NCBI RefSeq assembly: GCF_014636495.1
Contig: NZ_BMEM01000003.1
Location: forward strand, 1 to 64,000
Source of the DNA: Ornithinimicrobium tianjinense
Lineage (GTDB): Bacteria > Actinomycetota > Actinomycetes > Actinomycetales > Dermatophilaceae
Direction of reading: 5' to 3'
Length of the DNA: 64,000 nt
Under the pieces are notes generated by a model that made no database searches, had not been told where the DNA came from, and worked only from the letters and a program-made list of their open reading frames with translations. Of the stretch, positions 1 through 8,057 are shown piece by piece. The position numbers and the translations under genes are program-made. Position 1 is the stretch's first letter; each line of letters starts with the position of its first letter.

Positions 1-42
1 AAACACGCCGGAGACGACGACCTCAGCTACCGCGCTACACCA

Positions 43-249
43 CTATGCGGGACTCAACTCTGAGCGGTCGTCCGCCTCTGCAGCGCGCTTGACCTCCTCG
101 AGCAGTTCCGCGGGGAAACGAACCGGCACGGGTGCGCTCATCGGACGCTTGCGACGACGCGCAGATCCCTGGGGCTCCTGGTTGCGCGGGTCGGCGTAGA
201 ACTCGTACTCCTCCTCCGGCGTCATCGGCCGGCTGTTGTCAGTGCTCAT
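43..249 (-). CDS. Short ribbon-helix-helix antitoxin-like protein, probably truncated
   Basis: A 68-residue protein. It begins MSTDNSRPMTPEEEYEFYAD, passes through a basic stretch (ARRRKRP) and has a segment VPVRFPAELLEEVKRAAEAD at about residues 41-60 that resembles the strand-helix start of CopG/BrnA-type ribbon-helix-helix antitoxins. I chose the ATG at 249 because a GGAGGG Shine-Dalgarno lies just upstream; an earlier in-frame ATG has none. In relatives as I recall them, the sequence after DDRS continues into a second helix (SWIRRAV-like). Here it becomes ELSPA and stops, so the fold may be incomplete. No toxin gene is adjacent inside the window. Function is inferred from pattern only. 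Confidence 0.5.
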   Translation of the reverse strand: MSTDNSRPMTPEEEYEFYADPRNQEPQGSARRRKRPMSAPVPVRFPAELLEEVKRAAEADDRSELSPA

Positions 250-535
250 CACGGTCCCTCCGGTACGTAGCGGCGAGGCCCGAAGACGCCTCGTAGCAAC
301 CGATCGGTCGGCACCTGCTCGCACCGTGATTGCCACCCCGGATGAGACGGTGGCGCTTGGAGACGCGGACGGGATGCTGGTGTTGCCCCTGCCTCAGGCA
401 CGAGAACCTGACTGGTCGTGACAACCGACGAAGTCGACCCCACCGGGTTGGAGAGGGTCTGGGTAGACCTGGTCGCGGTCGAAGACTGAGCACAGCTTGA
501 CTCGTGGCCGCACACTACTGCCGCGCGTCGGGCGG

Positions 536-883
536 TCACAGCTGCAGATGGATTCGCAACGCTTCATCGACCGCGGCCATGAGGCGGTGCGACACCCGGC
601 CTACCGCAGAACCGACCCTCTCAACTGCGACGGAGCGCACCTGCTCCGCCTGGGCCTTGGAGTCCACCCGCAGTCCTGTCTCGTCGGCTGGCAGCAACAC
701 CTGGAACGGGAAGATCCGCTCCACGTTGCTGGTCACGGGCACGACGGTGACTACTCCACGACCGAGTCGTTCAGCCATGGTGTTCGCCCGATCATTGCTG
801 ACGAGCACCGCGGGCCGCCGCTTGTTGGCCTCGCTGCCGCGCACCGGATCCAGATCGACGAGAAGGATCTCACCGCGCAGCAT
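536..883 (-). CDS. mazF: MazF/PemK-family mRNA interferase toxin
   Basis: A 115-residue protein with the MazF/PemK layout. The N-terminal [20 protein letters not shown] is the RGEI...L.P..G.E..K signature. It is followed by RPAVLVSND and by [10 protein letters not shown], the strand that carries the conserved Ser/Thr of these ribonucleases. Family members cleave single-stranded RNA at short sequences. The start codon lies inside the last codons of the upstream antitoxin gene (14-base overlap), the usual arrangement for translationally coupled toxin-antitoxin pairs. Length is normal and the core motifs look intact, so it is probably active when free of its partner. Confidence 0.9.
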   Translation of the reverse strand: MLRGEILLVDLDPVRGSEANKRRPAVLVSNDRANTMAERLGRGVVTVVPVTSNVERIFPFQVLLPADETGLRVDSKAQAEQVRSVAVERVGSAVGRVSHRLMAAVDEALRIHLQL

Positions 884-1100
884 CGGTCAGCCCGTCCGAG
901 GACGTTGACGCCCACGCGTCTTCGTCCCCTGCAACGGCCCACTCCTCCCAGGCGGCGGCATAGGCCGCCTCCAGCTGCGGGTCCTGCAGGCGGCGGATGG
1001 CCTGCTGGACGGCAGCCGACCTCGACTCGAGGCCAGCTTCTTCGACGTAACGGTCGAGGGCCGCGAGGTCTTGCTCGCTCAGACTTACGCTCACCTTCAT
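870..1100 (-). CDS. mazE: MazE-like ribbon-helix-helix antitoxin
   Basis: A 76-residue protein. The N-terminal [20 protein letters not shown] is a ribbon-helix-helix strand plus first helix, and [14 protein letters not shown] at about residues 27-40 is the second helix. The acidic C-terminal half ([20 protein letters not shown]) is the likely toxin-wrapping segment. This is the MazE form common in mycobacteria and relatives, not the AbrB-like form of Escherichia coli. It overlaps mazF. No Shine-Dalgarno is visible before the ATG, and a TAGTAT -10 box ends six bases upstream, so the message is probably leaderless. Two CTACCTGAGTAG boxes upstream suggest autorepression. Confidence 0.85.
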   Translation of the reverse strand: MKVSVSLSEQDLAALDRYVEEAGLESRSAAVQQAIRRLQDPQLEAAYAAAWEEWAVAGDEDAWASTSSDGLTDAAR

Positions 1101-1106
1101 GCATCG

Positions 1107-1144
1107 ATACTACCTGAGTAGGACGATAATTGCTACCTGAGTAG
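1107..1144 (-). promoter_or_regulatory. mazEF promoter with two identical operator boxes
   Basis: The 12-mer CTACCTGAGTAG occurs at 1110-1121 and again at 1133-1144, a 23-base period (about two helical turns). Each box has inverted CTAC/GTAG ends. On the minus strand the first box abuts the TAGTAT -10 element (1107-1112) and the second covers the expected -35 position. Cooperative binding of two antitoxin dimers would block RNA polymerase. The sites are seen directly; binding is inferred. Confidence 0.7.
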
Positions 1145-1320
1145 CAGCATCCGGGTCTTGCCGCAGGTCGCTCGAGGCAGCCTGGAAGGCGGCGAACCCT
1201 CCCAGGCCGACGGCCACAGCACGACGTTCCGGGGAGCGCCGCGGACGCTCAGCTCCTGATGGCATGGGCCTCGGCTCAGTCACACGCACACGATGCCGCA
1301 TCCGACCATGCCGCGATCGG

Positions 1321-2064
1321 TCACCGGCCGGCCCTGGCGCAGGAGTAGAGGTGCGACTCCGCGAAGTCCTCGGCGGCGAGCGCGCGACCGACGAGGATGA
1401 CGGCCGCCTGGGTGAGGCCGTGCGCCTCGACCTGGTCGGCGATGTCGGCGAGCGTGCCCCGCAGGACGAGCTCGTCGGGCTGGCTGACCTGCGAGCCGAC
1501 GACGACGGGGCAGTCGGCGCCGTAGTGCTCGGTCAGCTCCTCCGCCAACCTACGGGTATGCCGGATGGCCAGGTGGAGCACGAGCGTCGCCCCGGTCGCT
1601 GCGAAGGCGGCGAGCTGCTCGCCCGGGGGCATCTTCGTGGAGTCCTTCTGCGCGCGGGTGAGCACGACGGACTGCGCCACCTCCGGCACGGTGAGCTCAC
1701 GACCGACGAGGGCGGCGGTCGCGGCATACGCGGGGACGCCGGGGGTCACGTCCCAGGGGACGCCGGCAGCGTCGAGACGGCGGGTCTGCTCGGCGATCGC
1801 GGAGTAGACGCTCGGGTCGCCGGAGCACAGGCGCGCGACGTCCTGGCCGGCGCGGTGGGCCTCGACGAGCCGCGCGGTGATCTCGTCGAGGGTCATCCGC
1901 TGCGTGTCGACCAGGCCGGCGCCCTCGGGGCAGTGCGAGAGGACCTCGGCGTCGAGGTAGGTGCCGGCGTAGAGGCAGACCGGGCTGGACTCCAGCAGGC
2001 GCACTGCGCGCAGGGTCAGCAGGTCGGCGGCGCCCGGGCCGGCGCCGATGAAGTGGACGGTCAT
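1321..2064 (-). CDS. cobM: Precorrin-4 C11-methyltransferase
   Basis: A 247-residue tetrapyrrole methylase that uses S-adenosylmethionine to methylate C-11 of precorrin-4 in corrin-ring synthesis. The N-terminus VHFIGAGPGAADLLTLRA carries the GxGPG loop of the family. YAGTYLDAEVL, DTQRMTLDEI, GDPSVYSAI and VTPGVPAYAA follow in the order typical of CobM/CbiF. Length is normal. The ATG overlaps the cobL stop by four bases, so the two genes are translationally coupled, with cobL first. No gene follows downstream before the mazEF promoter. Confidence 0.93.
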   Translation of the reverse strand: MTVHFIGAGPGAADLLTLRAVRLLESSPVCLYAGTYLDAEVLSHCPEGAGLVDTQRMTLDEITARLVEAHRAGQDVARLCSGDPSVYSAIAEQTRRLDAAGVPWDVTPGVPAYAATAALVGRELTVPEVAQSVVLTRAQKDSTKMPPGEQLAAFAATGATLVLHLAIRHTRRLAEELTEHYGADCPVVVGSQVSQPDELVLRGTLADIADQVEAHGLTQAAVILVGRALAAEDFAESHLYSCARAGR

Positions 2065-3293
2065 GGCTGGTCCTTCCGGAGGGCGGAGAGCTGGACGACG
2101 GGTCGGGCGGGCGTCCAGGACAGGTAGCGGCCGAGCGGGCGAGCGTGCTCGACGGTGAGGCGGGTCAGCTCGGCGTCCCAGCCGGCGCGGACGAGATCGG
2201 CCCGCGCCGCGACCAGGACCGCCTCGGTCTCGAGGGTGACGGCGTGCGCGACGAGACGACCGCCGACCGGCACGTGGGGCCGCACCGCGTCGAGCACGGC
2301 AGCGCTCAGGCCACCGCCGACGAAGACGGCGTCGGGGCTGGGGAGATCGGCGAAGGGCGCCTCCGACAGTCCTGCCGCGACCACCGACAGCCGCGCGCCC
2401 ACCCCCAGATCGTCTGCGTTGCAGCGGATCCGGTCGACACGTGCGGGGTCGCGCTCCACCGCAGTGCAGGTCGCCCGCGGCGCGGCCAGGCACCACTCGA
2501 GGCCGACCGACCCGGACCCGGCGCCCAGGTCCCAGAGGTGCGCGCCGGCGGTCGGCCGCAGGTGCGCCAGGGCGCTCGCCCGCACGTCACGCTTGGTGAT
2601 CTGCCCGTCGTGGTCGAACGCGTCCTCCGGCCTCCCCGGTGCCGGGCCCGCCGCTGCTGCACCCAGCGGCACCTCCACGCAGCACAGCACCAGGTCGGGC
2701 GTCAGCTCCCCCGCCGGCCAGGACGCCGCCGACCCCGTGCGCGAGCCCTCGTCGACCCCGCCGAGGCGCCAGAGGGTGGTGAGTGTCGCCATACCGAAGC
2801 CGCGGTCCGTGAGCAGCGCCGCGAGGCGCGCGGGATCGGCACCGTCTGAGCAGAGCACGACGACGCGGGCGCCCGGCGCCAGGAGGGGCAGGACGGCGCG
2901 CAGGTCGCGGCCGACCGCGGTGACGACGTCGGTGGTCTCCGCGGACCAGCCCATCCTCGCCCGCGCCAGGGTCTCGCTCGACAGCGCGGGGTGGATGCGC
3001 ACGGCTGCCGCGCCGAGCAGGTCGACGAGCGTGGTGCCCACCCCGGAGCGCAGCGGGTCGCCGCTGGCCAGGGCCACGACGCCGCCACGGTCGACCTCGA
3101 TCTCGGCGAGCAGGCCGGACAGGCCGGCACGCAACGGCGAGGGCCAGGTATGCCGTTCCTGCCCCGCCACCGCAGGGACCAGCCCCAGGTGGCGGCGGCC
3201 GCCGAGGAGCACGCGCGCACCCGTCACGAGCCCGCGGGCACGCCCGTCGAGCACCTCCCAGCCGGCCTCGCCCAGCCCCACCACGTCGATCAC
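2061..3293 (-). CDS. cobL: Precorrin-6Y C5,15-methyltransferase (decarboxylating), CbiE-CbiT fusion
   Basis: A 410-residue bifunctional enzyme that methylates C-5 and C-15 and decarboxylates the acetate side chain of precorrin-6B. The N-terminal half (MIDVVGLGEAGWEVL, LASGDPLRSGVG) is the CbiE methylase domain. The C-terminal half has the CbiT signature ITKRDVRA followed by LWDLGAGSGSVGLEW near residue 255, the S-adenosylmethionine site. The start is GTG. A TAGAGT -10-like box ends eight bases upstream with no clear Shine-Dalgarno, suggesting a very short or absent leader. It runs divergently from the riboswitch-controlled importer. Confidence 0.93.
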   Translation of the reverse strand: MIDVVGLGEAGWEVLDGRARGLVTGARVLLGGRRHLGLVPAVAGQERHTWPSPLRAGLSGLLAEIEVDRGGVVALASGDPLRSGVGTTLVDLLGAAAVRIHPALSSETLARARMGWSAETTDVVTAVGRDLRAVLPLLAPGARVVVLCSDGADPARLAALLTDRGFGMATLTTLWRLGGVDEGSRTGSAASWPAGELTPDLVLCCVEVPLGAAAAGPAPGRPEDAFDHDGQITKRDVRASALAHLRPTAGAHLWDLGAGSGSVGLEWCLAAPRATCTAVERDPARVDRIRCNADDLGVGARLSVVAAGLSEAPFADLPSPDAVFVGGGLSAAVLDAVRPHVPVGGRLVAHAVTLETEAVLVAARADLVRAGWDAELTRLTVEHARPLGRYLSWTPARPVVQLSALRKDQP

Positions 3294-3386
3294 GGAGGCT
3301 GACTCTAGCCAGGGCCGGATTGCTCGGCGGTCACCGAGCAGCCCGCGGCGCCGGTGCTACTGTGCACGCCGACCGGCCACCCCGGT

Positions 3387-3545
3387 CGACGTCGGCTGCA
3401 CCCCGAGTGCAGTGGGAATCCGGTCGAAGTCCGGAGCTGGCGCGCAGCGGTAGGGGTGACGGTCGGGACGAGCGACCACTGGGACGGTGAGCCCGGGAAG
3501 GTGTCCCGGCCGGATGATCCCGAGCCCGAAGACCTGCCGACGTCG
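3387..3545 (+). promoter_or_regulatory. Cobalamin riboswitch 1 (upstream of btuF)
   Basis: The closing helix is explicit: CGACGTCGG at 3387-3395 pairs perfectly with CCGACGTCG at 3537-3545. Between them are GTGGGAATCCGGTC and AGTCCGGAGCTGG (conserved core), CCCGGGAAGG, CCGGATGATCC and the B12 box GAGCCCGAAGACCTGCC at 3522-3538. This is the full-length class I layout. By family knowledge, binding of adenosylcobalamin lowers expression of the downstream importer. The gene starts 45 bases later behind a modest GAAGG ribosome site. Confidence 0.92.
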
Positions 3546-3590
3546 TTGGTCACGGCCTCGCGAACAGGCCTTGCACAGCGAAGGTTCACC

Positions 3591-4652
3591 ATGCCCCCTC
3601 GGCGTCCCCTGTCCTCACACCTGCTCGCGCCGCCTGCGGCGTGCTTGGTGCTGCTCGCCGTGCTGCTCGCGGGCTGCGCCGGCCCGCCCGGCCCGCCCGG
3701 CGCGTCCGTCCAAGACCCCGCGACCGGGAGCGCCCCGGGCAGCGACGCCTTCCCGGTCACGATCGACAACTGCGGCGTCGAGGTCACCGTCACCCAGGCC
3801 CCGACGAGCATCGTCACGCTCAACCAGGGCGCCACCGAGCAGGCCCTCGGCCTGGGGCTGGCGAACCGGATGGCGGGCACGGCATACCTCGACGACGAGG
3901 TGGCGGCGCGCTTCGCGGCCGACTACGCGCGGGTGCCCGTGCTCTCGCCGGAGTACCCGAGCCTCGAGCAGTTCCTCGCCGCAGGGCCGGACCTGGCGCT
4001 GACCTCCTACGAGAGCTCGTTCACCGACGAGGTCGTCGGCACGCGCGAGGAGCTCGCCTCTCGCGGCATCGCGACGTATGTCGACCCGCTCGACTGCCCC
4101 CGCACGCCCGGCGCCGCGGAGCCCGGCTTCGAGGACGTCTGGTCAGCGCTGCGCGAGATCGGGCGGCTCACCGGGGCGTCCGCGGCGGCCGAGGAGCTCG
4201 TGGCCGCGCAGGAGGCGCAGCTCGGCGCCGTCGACGTGGCTGCGGCCCCGGGGACGACCGTGCTCTGGTACGACTCCGGCGAGGACACCCCGTTCGTCGG
4301 CGTGGCCGACAGCGGACCGGCGATCATCCTGGACGCGCTCGGCGCCGACAACGTCTTCGGCCACCTCGACGGGGGCTGGGCGGACGGGTCGTGGGAGACG
4401 GTCCTGGAGGCCGACCCCGACGTCATCGTCCTCCCCGACGCGCTGTGGTCCACGGCCGAGGACAAGATCGACTACCTGGAGCAGGACCCGGTGCTGCGCG
4501 AGCTGACCGCCGTCCGGGAGGAGCGCTACGTCGTGGTGCCGTTCAGCGAGACCACGCCCGGGGTGCGGCTGGTCGACGGGGCGGTGCACGTGGCCGAGCA
4601 GCTGGCCGACCTGGACCTCGCCGACGTGGGCCGGGGGGTCGGGTCGCGGTGA
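3591..4652 (+). CDS. btuF: Corrinoid (B12-type) ABC importer substrate-binding lipoprotein, copy 1
   Basis: A 353-residue lipoprotein. The signal peptide ends at the lipobox LLAGC, with the lipidated Cys at residue 29, followed by a G/P-rich tether. The mature part is a periplasmic-binding fold of the BtuF/FhuD class: FPVTIDNCGVEVTV, SIVTLNQGATEQALGLGL and GPDLALTSYESSF. I start at the ATG 3591 because the riboswitch ends just before it; an upstream in-frame extension would run through the RNA element. The stop overlaps the permease start (TGATG). The B12 riboswitch is the main evidence that the ligand is a corrinoid and not a siderophore. Confidence 0.85.
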   Translation: MPPRRPLSSHLLAPPAACLVLLAVLLAGCAGPPGPPGASVQDPATGSAPGSDAFPVTIDNCGVEVTVTQAPTSIVTLNQGATEQALGLGLANRMAGTAYLDDEVAARFAADYARVPVLSPEYPSLEQFLAAGPDLALTSYESSFTDEVVGTREELASRGIATYVDPLDCPRTPGAAEPGFEDVWSALREIGRLTGASAAAEELVAAQEAQLGAVDVAAAPGTTVLWYDSGEDTPFVGVADSGPAIILDALGADNVFGHLDGGWADGSWETVLEADPDVIVLPDALWSTAEDKIDYLEQDPVLRELTAVREERYVVVPFSETTPGVRLVDGAVHVAEQLADLDLADVGRGVGSR

Positions 4653-5737
4653 TGACGATGCTGAGGGCCCCGGCCTGGCCGCTCGGGGTCGTCGGCTGCG
4701 TCGTGCTCGGGGTGAGCGCCGTGGTGGTGCTCGGCCTCGGCTCCGTGCAGGTCGCGCCCGTCGACGTGGTGGAGGTGGTCGCCCGGCGCCTGCGGCTCGT
4801 CGACGGTGCCGGCGTGACGGTCCTGGAGGACCAGATCGTCTGGCAGCTGCGGCTGCCTCGGGTGCTGGCGGCGATGGCCGTCGGGGCGGTGCTCGCGCAG
4901 TGCGGCGCGGTGATGCAGTCGCTGCTGGGCAACGAGCTGGCCGACCCGTTTCTGCTCGGCATCTCCGGCGGCGCGGCGCTCGGCGCGGTGGTCGCCCTCA
5001 CCGTCGGTATGCCGCTCCTCGGCCTCTCCCTCCTCGGCACGGCCGCGTCGGAGGTCGCGTCGGGTGTCGCGGCCGCCGTCGGTGTGGGCGGTGCCGCGAT
5101 GGCCGGTGCGGTGCTCACGCTGGTGCTCGTCCTCGCCCTGGCCACCGACCGCAGCGGCACCCTGCCTGCATCGCGGACGATCCTCGCCGGGGTGGCCATC
5201 GCTCAGCTGGCCTCCGCCGCGACGTCGATGCTCATCATCCTGCTGGGCAGTCGGGACACCGCCCGGCAGGTGCTGGCCTGGACGCTCGGCTCCTTCGCTG
5301 GCGTCCGGGCCGGGAGCGCCGTGCTGCTGGTGGTCCTCGGGCTGGGCGTCGTCGCGGGCCTCACGGCGACAGCCAAGACCCTCGACGCCTTCGCCTTCGG
5401 CGAGACGGCCGCCCGCTCGATGGGGGTCGACGTGCGCCGCGTCACCTGGCTGCTGCTCGTCGGCACCGCCCTGGCGACCGCCGCGACCGTGGGGGTCGTC
5501 GGGCCGATCGGCTTCGTCGGGCTCGTCGTGCCCCACCTGGTGCGCCTGGTGGTGGGACCGGGACACCGCGGGCTGCTGCCGCTGACGGCGCTGGCCGGCG
5601 CGCTGCTCATGCTGTGGGCCGACACCGCCGCCCGCTCGCTGGCACCGGGTCAGGAGATCCCGGTCGGCATCCTCACGGCCGCGGTCGGTGCACCCGTGCT
5701 GGTCGCGCTGCTGCGCCGGCAGGCGAGGCGGGCATGA
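4652..5737 (+). CDS. btuC: Corrinoid ABC importer permease, copy 1
   Basis: A 361-residue FecCD/BtuC-type integral membrane protein with about nine to ten hydrophobic segments. Diagnostic stretches are LRLPRVLAAMAVGAVLAQCG, LLGNELADPFLLGISGGAALGA and VGPIGFVGLVVPHLVRLVVG, the last forming the cytoplasmic loop that contacts the ATPase. The ATG overlaps the btuF stop and its own stop overlaps the ATPase start (ATGA), so the three proteins are made as one coupled unit. Length and motifs are normal; nothing suggests damage in this subunit. Confidence 0.9.
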   Translation: MTMLRAPAWPLGVVGCVVLGVSAVVVLGLGSVQVAPVDVVEVVARRLRLVDGAGVTVLEDQIVWQLRLPRVLAAMAVGAVLAQCGAVMQSLLGNELADPFLLGISGGAALGAVVALTVGMPLLGLSLLGTAASEVASGVAAAVGVGGAAMAGAVLTLVLVLALATDRSGTLPASRTILAGVAIAQLASAATSMLIILLGSRDTARQVLAWTLGSFAGVRAGSAVLLVVLGLGVVAGLTATAKTLDAFAFGETAARSMGVDVRRVTWLLLVGTALATAATVGVVGPIGFVGLVVPHLVRLVVGPGHRGLLPLTALAGALLMLWADTAARSLAPGQEIPVGILTAAVGAPVLVALLRRQARRA

Positions 5738-6792
5738 GCGCGCCACCTGGGTCGCTGCAGGTCCGCGCCCTGTCCTGGCAGGTCGCCGGCCGCCTGATCG
5801 TCGACGACGTCCGCCTCGACCTGACCGCCGGCGCCGTCACCGGGATCGTCGGGCCCAACGGCTCGGGCAAGACGAGCCTGCTGCACCTGCTCGCCGGTCT
5901 ACTCGTGCCGACCCGAGGGGAGGTGCTGCTCGACGGGCGGCAGGTCCGTCACCTGCGCCCCCGCGAGCGCGGCCGCCGCATCGCCCTGGTGGAGCAGAAA
6001 GCCACCACCGACCTCGAGCTACGCGGACGCGAGGTGGTGGCCCTCGGCCGCTACGCCCACGCCCACGGGCACCGTTGGCGTCCAGCCGTCCGGCGCTCGG
6101 CCACCGGGAGCCCGGCCACCTGGCCCCCGACCACCGGGCGTCCGACCACCTGGCCCTCGGGAACCGGGCGTCCGTCCCCGTGGCCCTCGAGAACCGGGCG
6201 TCCGACCACCTGGCCCTCGACCACCTGGCCCTCGAGAACCGGGCGTCCGTCCCCGTGGCCCTCGACCGAGGACGACGCCGTCGCCCGCGCCCTGGCGCTG
6301 GCCGACGTCACCCACCTCGCCGACCGCCGCTGGAGCACCCTCTCCGGCGGCGAGCAGCAACGCCTCCACCTGGCGAGGGCCCTCGCCCAGGAGCCGGACG
6401 TGCTGCTCCTCGACGAGCCGACCAACCACCTCGACCTGTCCCACCAGATCGACCTGCTGCAGCGCGTCCGTGAGCTCGGCCGGACGACGGTCGTCGTGCT
6501 CCACGACCTCGACCTGGCCGCCGCGACCTGCGACGACCTGGTCGTCATGGACGATGGCCGGGTCGTCAGGTCCGGACCGACCGCCGACGTCCTGCAACCC
6601 GGGCTGCTGGAGGACGTCTTCGCGGTCCGCACGTCGGTCCGCCACGAGGACCGGTTGCGCGTGCTGTGGCACGGCCTCGCGGCAAAACGTAGTGCCGGTC
6701 GCACGTGTTCCGTCGAGAGCGACGCGCCTGCCGGCCTGTGTGCCCATCTTCATGAGGAAAGCGGTTCTTCGCGTCGGTCGTCACCGTCATGA
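5734..6792 (+). CDS. btuD: Corrinoid ABC importer ATPase, copy 1, with a tandem-repeat insertion
   Basis: A 352-residue ABC ATPase. Walker A GPNGSGKT is at residues 40-47, a Q-loop Gln lies in LVEQK, the signature LSGGEQQR is near 203, Walker B LLLDEPTN near 225, and the switch His is in VLHDLDLA. Between HGHRWRP and EDDAVARAL, in the helical domain, sit about 50 extra residues made of TGRPTTWPS/RTGRPSPWPS-type repeats. In relatives these flanks are nearly contiguous. The C-terminal 13 or so codons and the stop come from a 66-bp dispersed hairpin (6748-6813). All catalytic motifs remain, so it may still work, but folding and coupling to the permease are doubtful. Confidence 0.85.
   Translation: MSAPPGSLQVRALSWQVAGRLIVDDVRLDLTAGAVTGIVGPNGSGKTSLLHLLAGLLVPTRGEVLLDGRQVRHLRPRERGRRIALVEQKATTDLELRGREVVALGRYAHAHGHRWRPAVRRSATGSPATWPPTTGRPTTWPSGTGRPSPWPSRTGRPTTWPSTTWPSRTGRPSPWPSTEDDAVARALALADVTHLADRRWSTLSGGEQQRLHLARALAQEPDVLLLDEPTNHLDLSHQIDLLQRVRELGRTTVVVLHDLDLAAATCDDLVVMDDGRVVRSGPTADVLQPGLLEDVFAVRTSVRHEDRLRVLWHGLAAKRSAGRTCSVESDAPAGLCAHLHEESGSSRRSSPS
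6133..6249 (+). repeat. In-frame 30-bp minisatellite inside btuD
   Basis: The 12-mer ACCGGGCGTCCG recurs at 6133-6144, 6163-6174, 6193-6204 and 6238-6249, that is at periods of 30, 30 and 45 bases, with TGGCCCTCG between the copies. All periods are multiples of three, so the reading frame is kept and the units encode ten-residue repeats rich in Thr, Pro, Trp, Arg and Ser. Degenerate copies extend back to about 6100. Confidence 0.9.
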
Positions 6793-6813
6793 AGAACCCC
6801 TTGCCTCATGAAG
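6748..6813 (+). repeat. 66-bp dispersed hairpin element, copy A
   Basis: Two 23-base arms (6748-6770 and 6791-6813) pair at 21 of 23 positions around a 20-base middle that begins GCGTCGGTCG. The arms contain TTCATGAGG and GGTTCTTC. The same element occurs at 8058-8123 (opposite orientation) and 14920-14985 (degenerate). This copy overlaps the end of the btuD gene and supplies its stop codon. Confidence 0.85.
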
Positions 6814-6867
6814 TGCGTGGGCTCGCGTGGGATGACGGTCCAGGAGCTCGCTGCCCAGCCGACGCCC

Positions 6868-6911
6868 CGGAGATGACGCGCAGGAGATGACGCCCAGGAG
6901 ATGACGCCCAG
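6868..6911 (+). repeat. Three short direct repeats (15 bp)
   Basis: The string GGAGATGACGC followed by G/C and CA occurs three times head-to-tail in the gap after btuD, just before the stop of the convergent regulator gene. It has no inverted symmetry and no recognisable regulatory role. The rest of the 120-base gap holds nothing else that I can name. Confidence 0.7.
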
Positions 6912-6912
6912 A

Positions 6913-7956
6913 TCACCGTGCCCAGTGCGGCGGGCAGGACGGCCGGTGGAGAGCCTGCGGCTGGGCCTGCCCCGCGGCGGTCCGGATGACCGCCTGGACC
7001 TTCTCCTCGGCCAACCCGGACCAGATCACCCGGCCCACGCCATACCCGAGAGCGCGGATGGCGTCCTCCCGCACCTTCTCCTCGACCACGGTCATCTCGC
7101 CGTCATGACCGCCCTCCTCCGGGCGGTTCCGGTCGCCGTACTTGACCTTCCCGTCGAACTCGAGCACCACGCCGAGGTCGGGCAGGTAGAAGTCGACGCG
7201 GTAGAAGCGGCCGTTCTCCGCGCGGATCCAGTGCTGGGCCTGGAAGCGGATCCCCAGCCCGACCAGGATGCGTCGGAGCAGGCTCTCCCCTGGGGAGTCC
7301 GCGCTGCCGTCCGCGAGCTCGACCACGGCTCGCGCCGTCGACAGACCCGGATGATGCCGCCAGCGGGTGAGCCATTCCTCGAGGTCAGACCTGGTCGTCA
7401 GCCGGGCACGCAGTGCGCCGTCGGCCGCCACGAGACCGGCGTCGACGCCATACCGGACCGCTGTCCCGAGGACCGCGACGTGCGGGAGGACGAGCCGGCG
7501 ACCCTGGTGCCGAGTGAACGCGTCCTCGTGCTCGCAACGGTGGGTGGTGAAGCGCTCGTGGCGCCGGCCCGTCGCGCCGATGCGGGTGTGCACCAGCCGG
7601 ACGCGGTCGAGCGTCGGGAGGAGCACCGGCATGCCCCACGCGAGCGCGGCCGTCTGGTGGCTGGCGGCCATCCCGGGGCCGTACGCGCGCAGGAGGGCGT
7701 CGAGCAGGAGGAGATGTCCTCGCTCCACGACCGCCGCGCGGCCGAGCGCCTTCACCTCCTCGGGAGGAGGGTCGAGGAGGGCTGCCAGCACGTAGAGCCC
7801 CCGCACGATCCGGACGATCACGCCCTCCCGCACGAGGGTGCGCAGGACCGCCGGGCCGACGTGCAGCGCCCTCAGGTCGGCCACGGTCAGGATGCCCTGG
7901 CCAGGGCCGTGAAGGAAGGCGGTCACACGGTCCTTGAGGCCGGGCGCTTCGGTCAT
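6913..7956 (-). CDS. AbiEi-like winged-helix antitoxin/regulator with DUF559-type nuclease-fold C-terminus
   Basis: A 347-residue protein. Residues 1-60 (LKDRVTAFLHGPGQGILTVADLRAL...VREGVIVRIVRGLYVL) resemble the AbiEi winged-helix antitoxin domain. The C-terminus (RVDFYLPDLGVVLEFDGKVKYG, near residues 275-300) matches the D-x(n)-ExDxK core of the DUF559/Vsr-like restriction-endonuclease fold. Such two-domain proteins are common in actinobacteria, usually without a partner toxin, and their role is unknown. I start at the ATG 7956; the upstream in-frame extension is translated from the hairpin repeat at 8058-8123 and is unlikely to be real. No AbiEii nucleotidyltransferase lies nearby. Confidence 0.75.
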   Translation of the reverse strand: MTEAPGLKDRVTAFLHGPGQGILTVADLRALHVGPAVLRTLVREGVIVRIVRGLYVLAALLDPPPEEVKALGRAAVVERGHLLLLDALLRAYGPGMAASHQTAALAWGMPVLLPTLDRVRLVHTRIGATGRRHERFTTHRCEHEDAFTRHQGRRLVLPHVAVLGTAVRYGVDAGLVAADGALRARLTTRSDLEEWLTRWRHHPGLSTARAVVELADGSADSPGESLLRRILVGLGIRFQAQHWIRAENGRFYRVDFYLPDLGVVLEFDGKVKYGDRNRPEEGGHDGEMTVVEEKVREDAIRALGYGVGRVIWSGLAEEKVQAVIRTAAGQAQPQALHRPSCPPHWAR

Positions 7957-8057
7957 GCCTGGCAGTGTGGGCCGGTCCGGGGCGTCCGCGTTGCGGGCCA
8001 GCGCGATCCTGTGGATAAGTCGATATGCCGGGCGCGGGCCGAGCGTGGAAGTCGCGA

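Noticed and set aside
236-489. Short plus-strand frames upstream of mazF, including a 23-codon one from GTG 418
   Set aside because: Too short, with no motif and no ribosome site. The 286-base gap 250-535 otherwise shows nothing identifiable.
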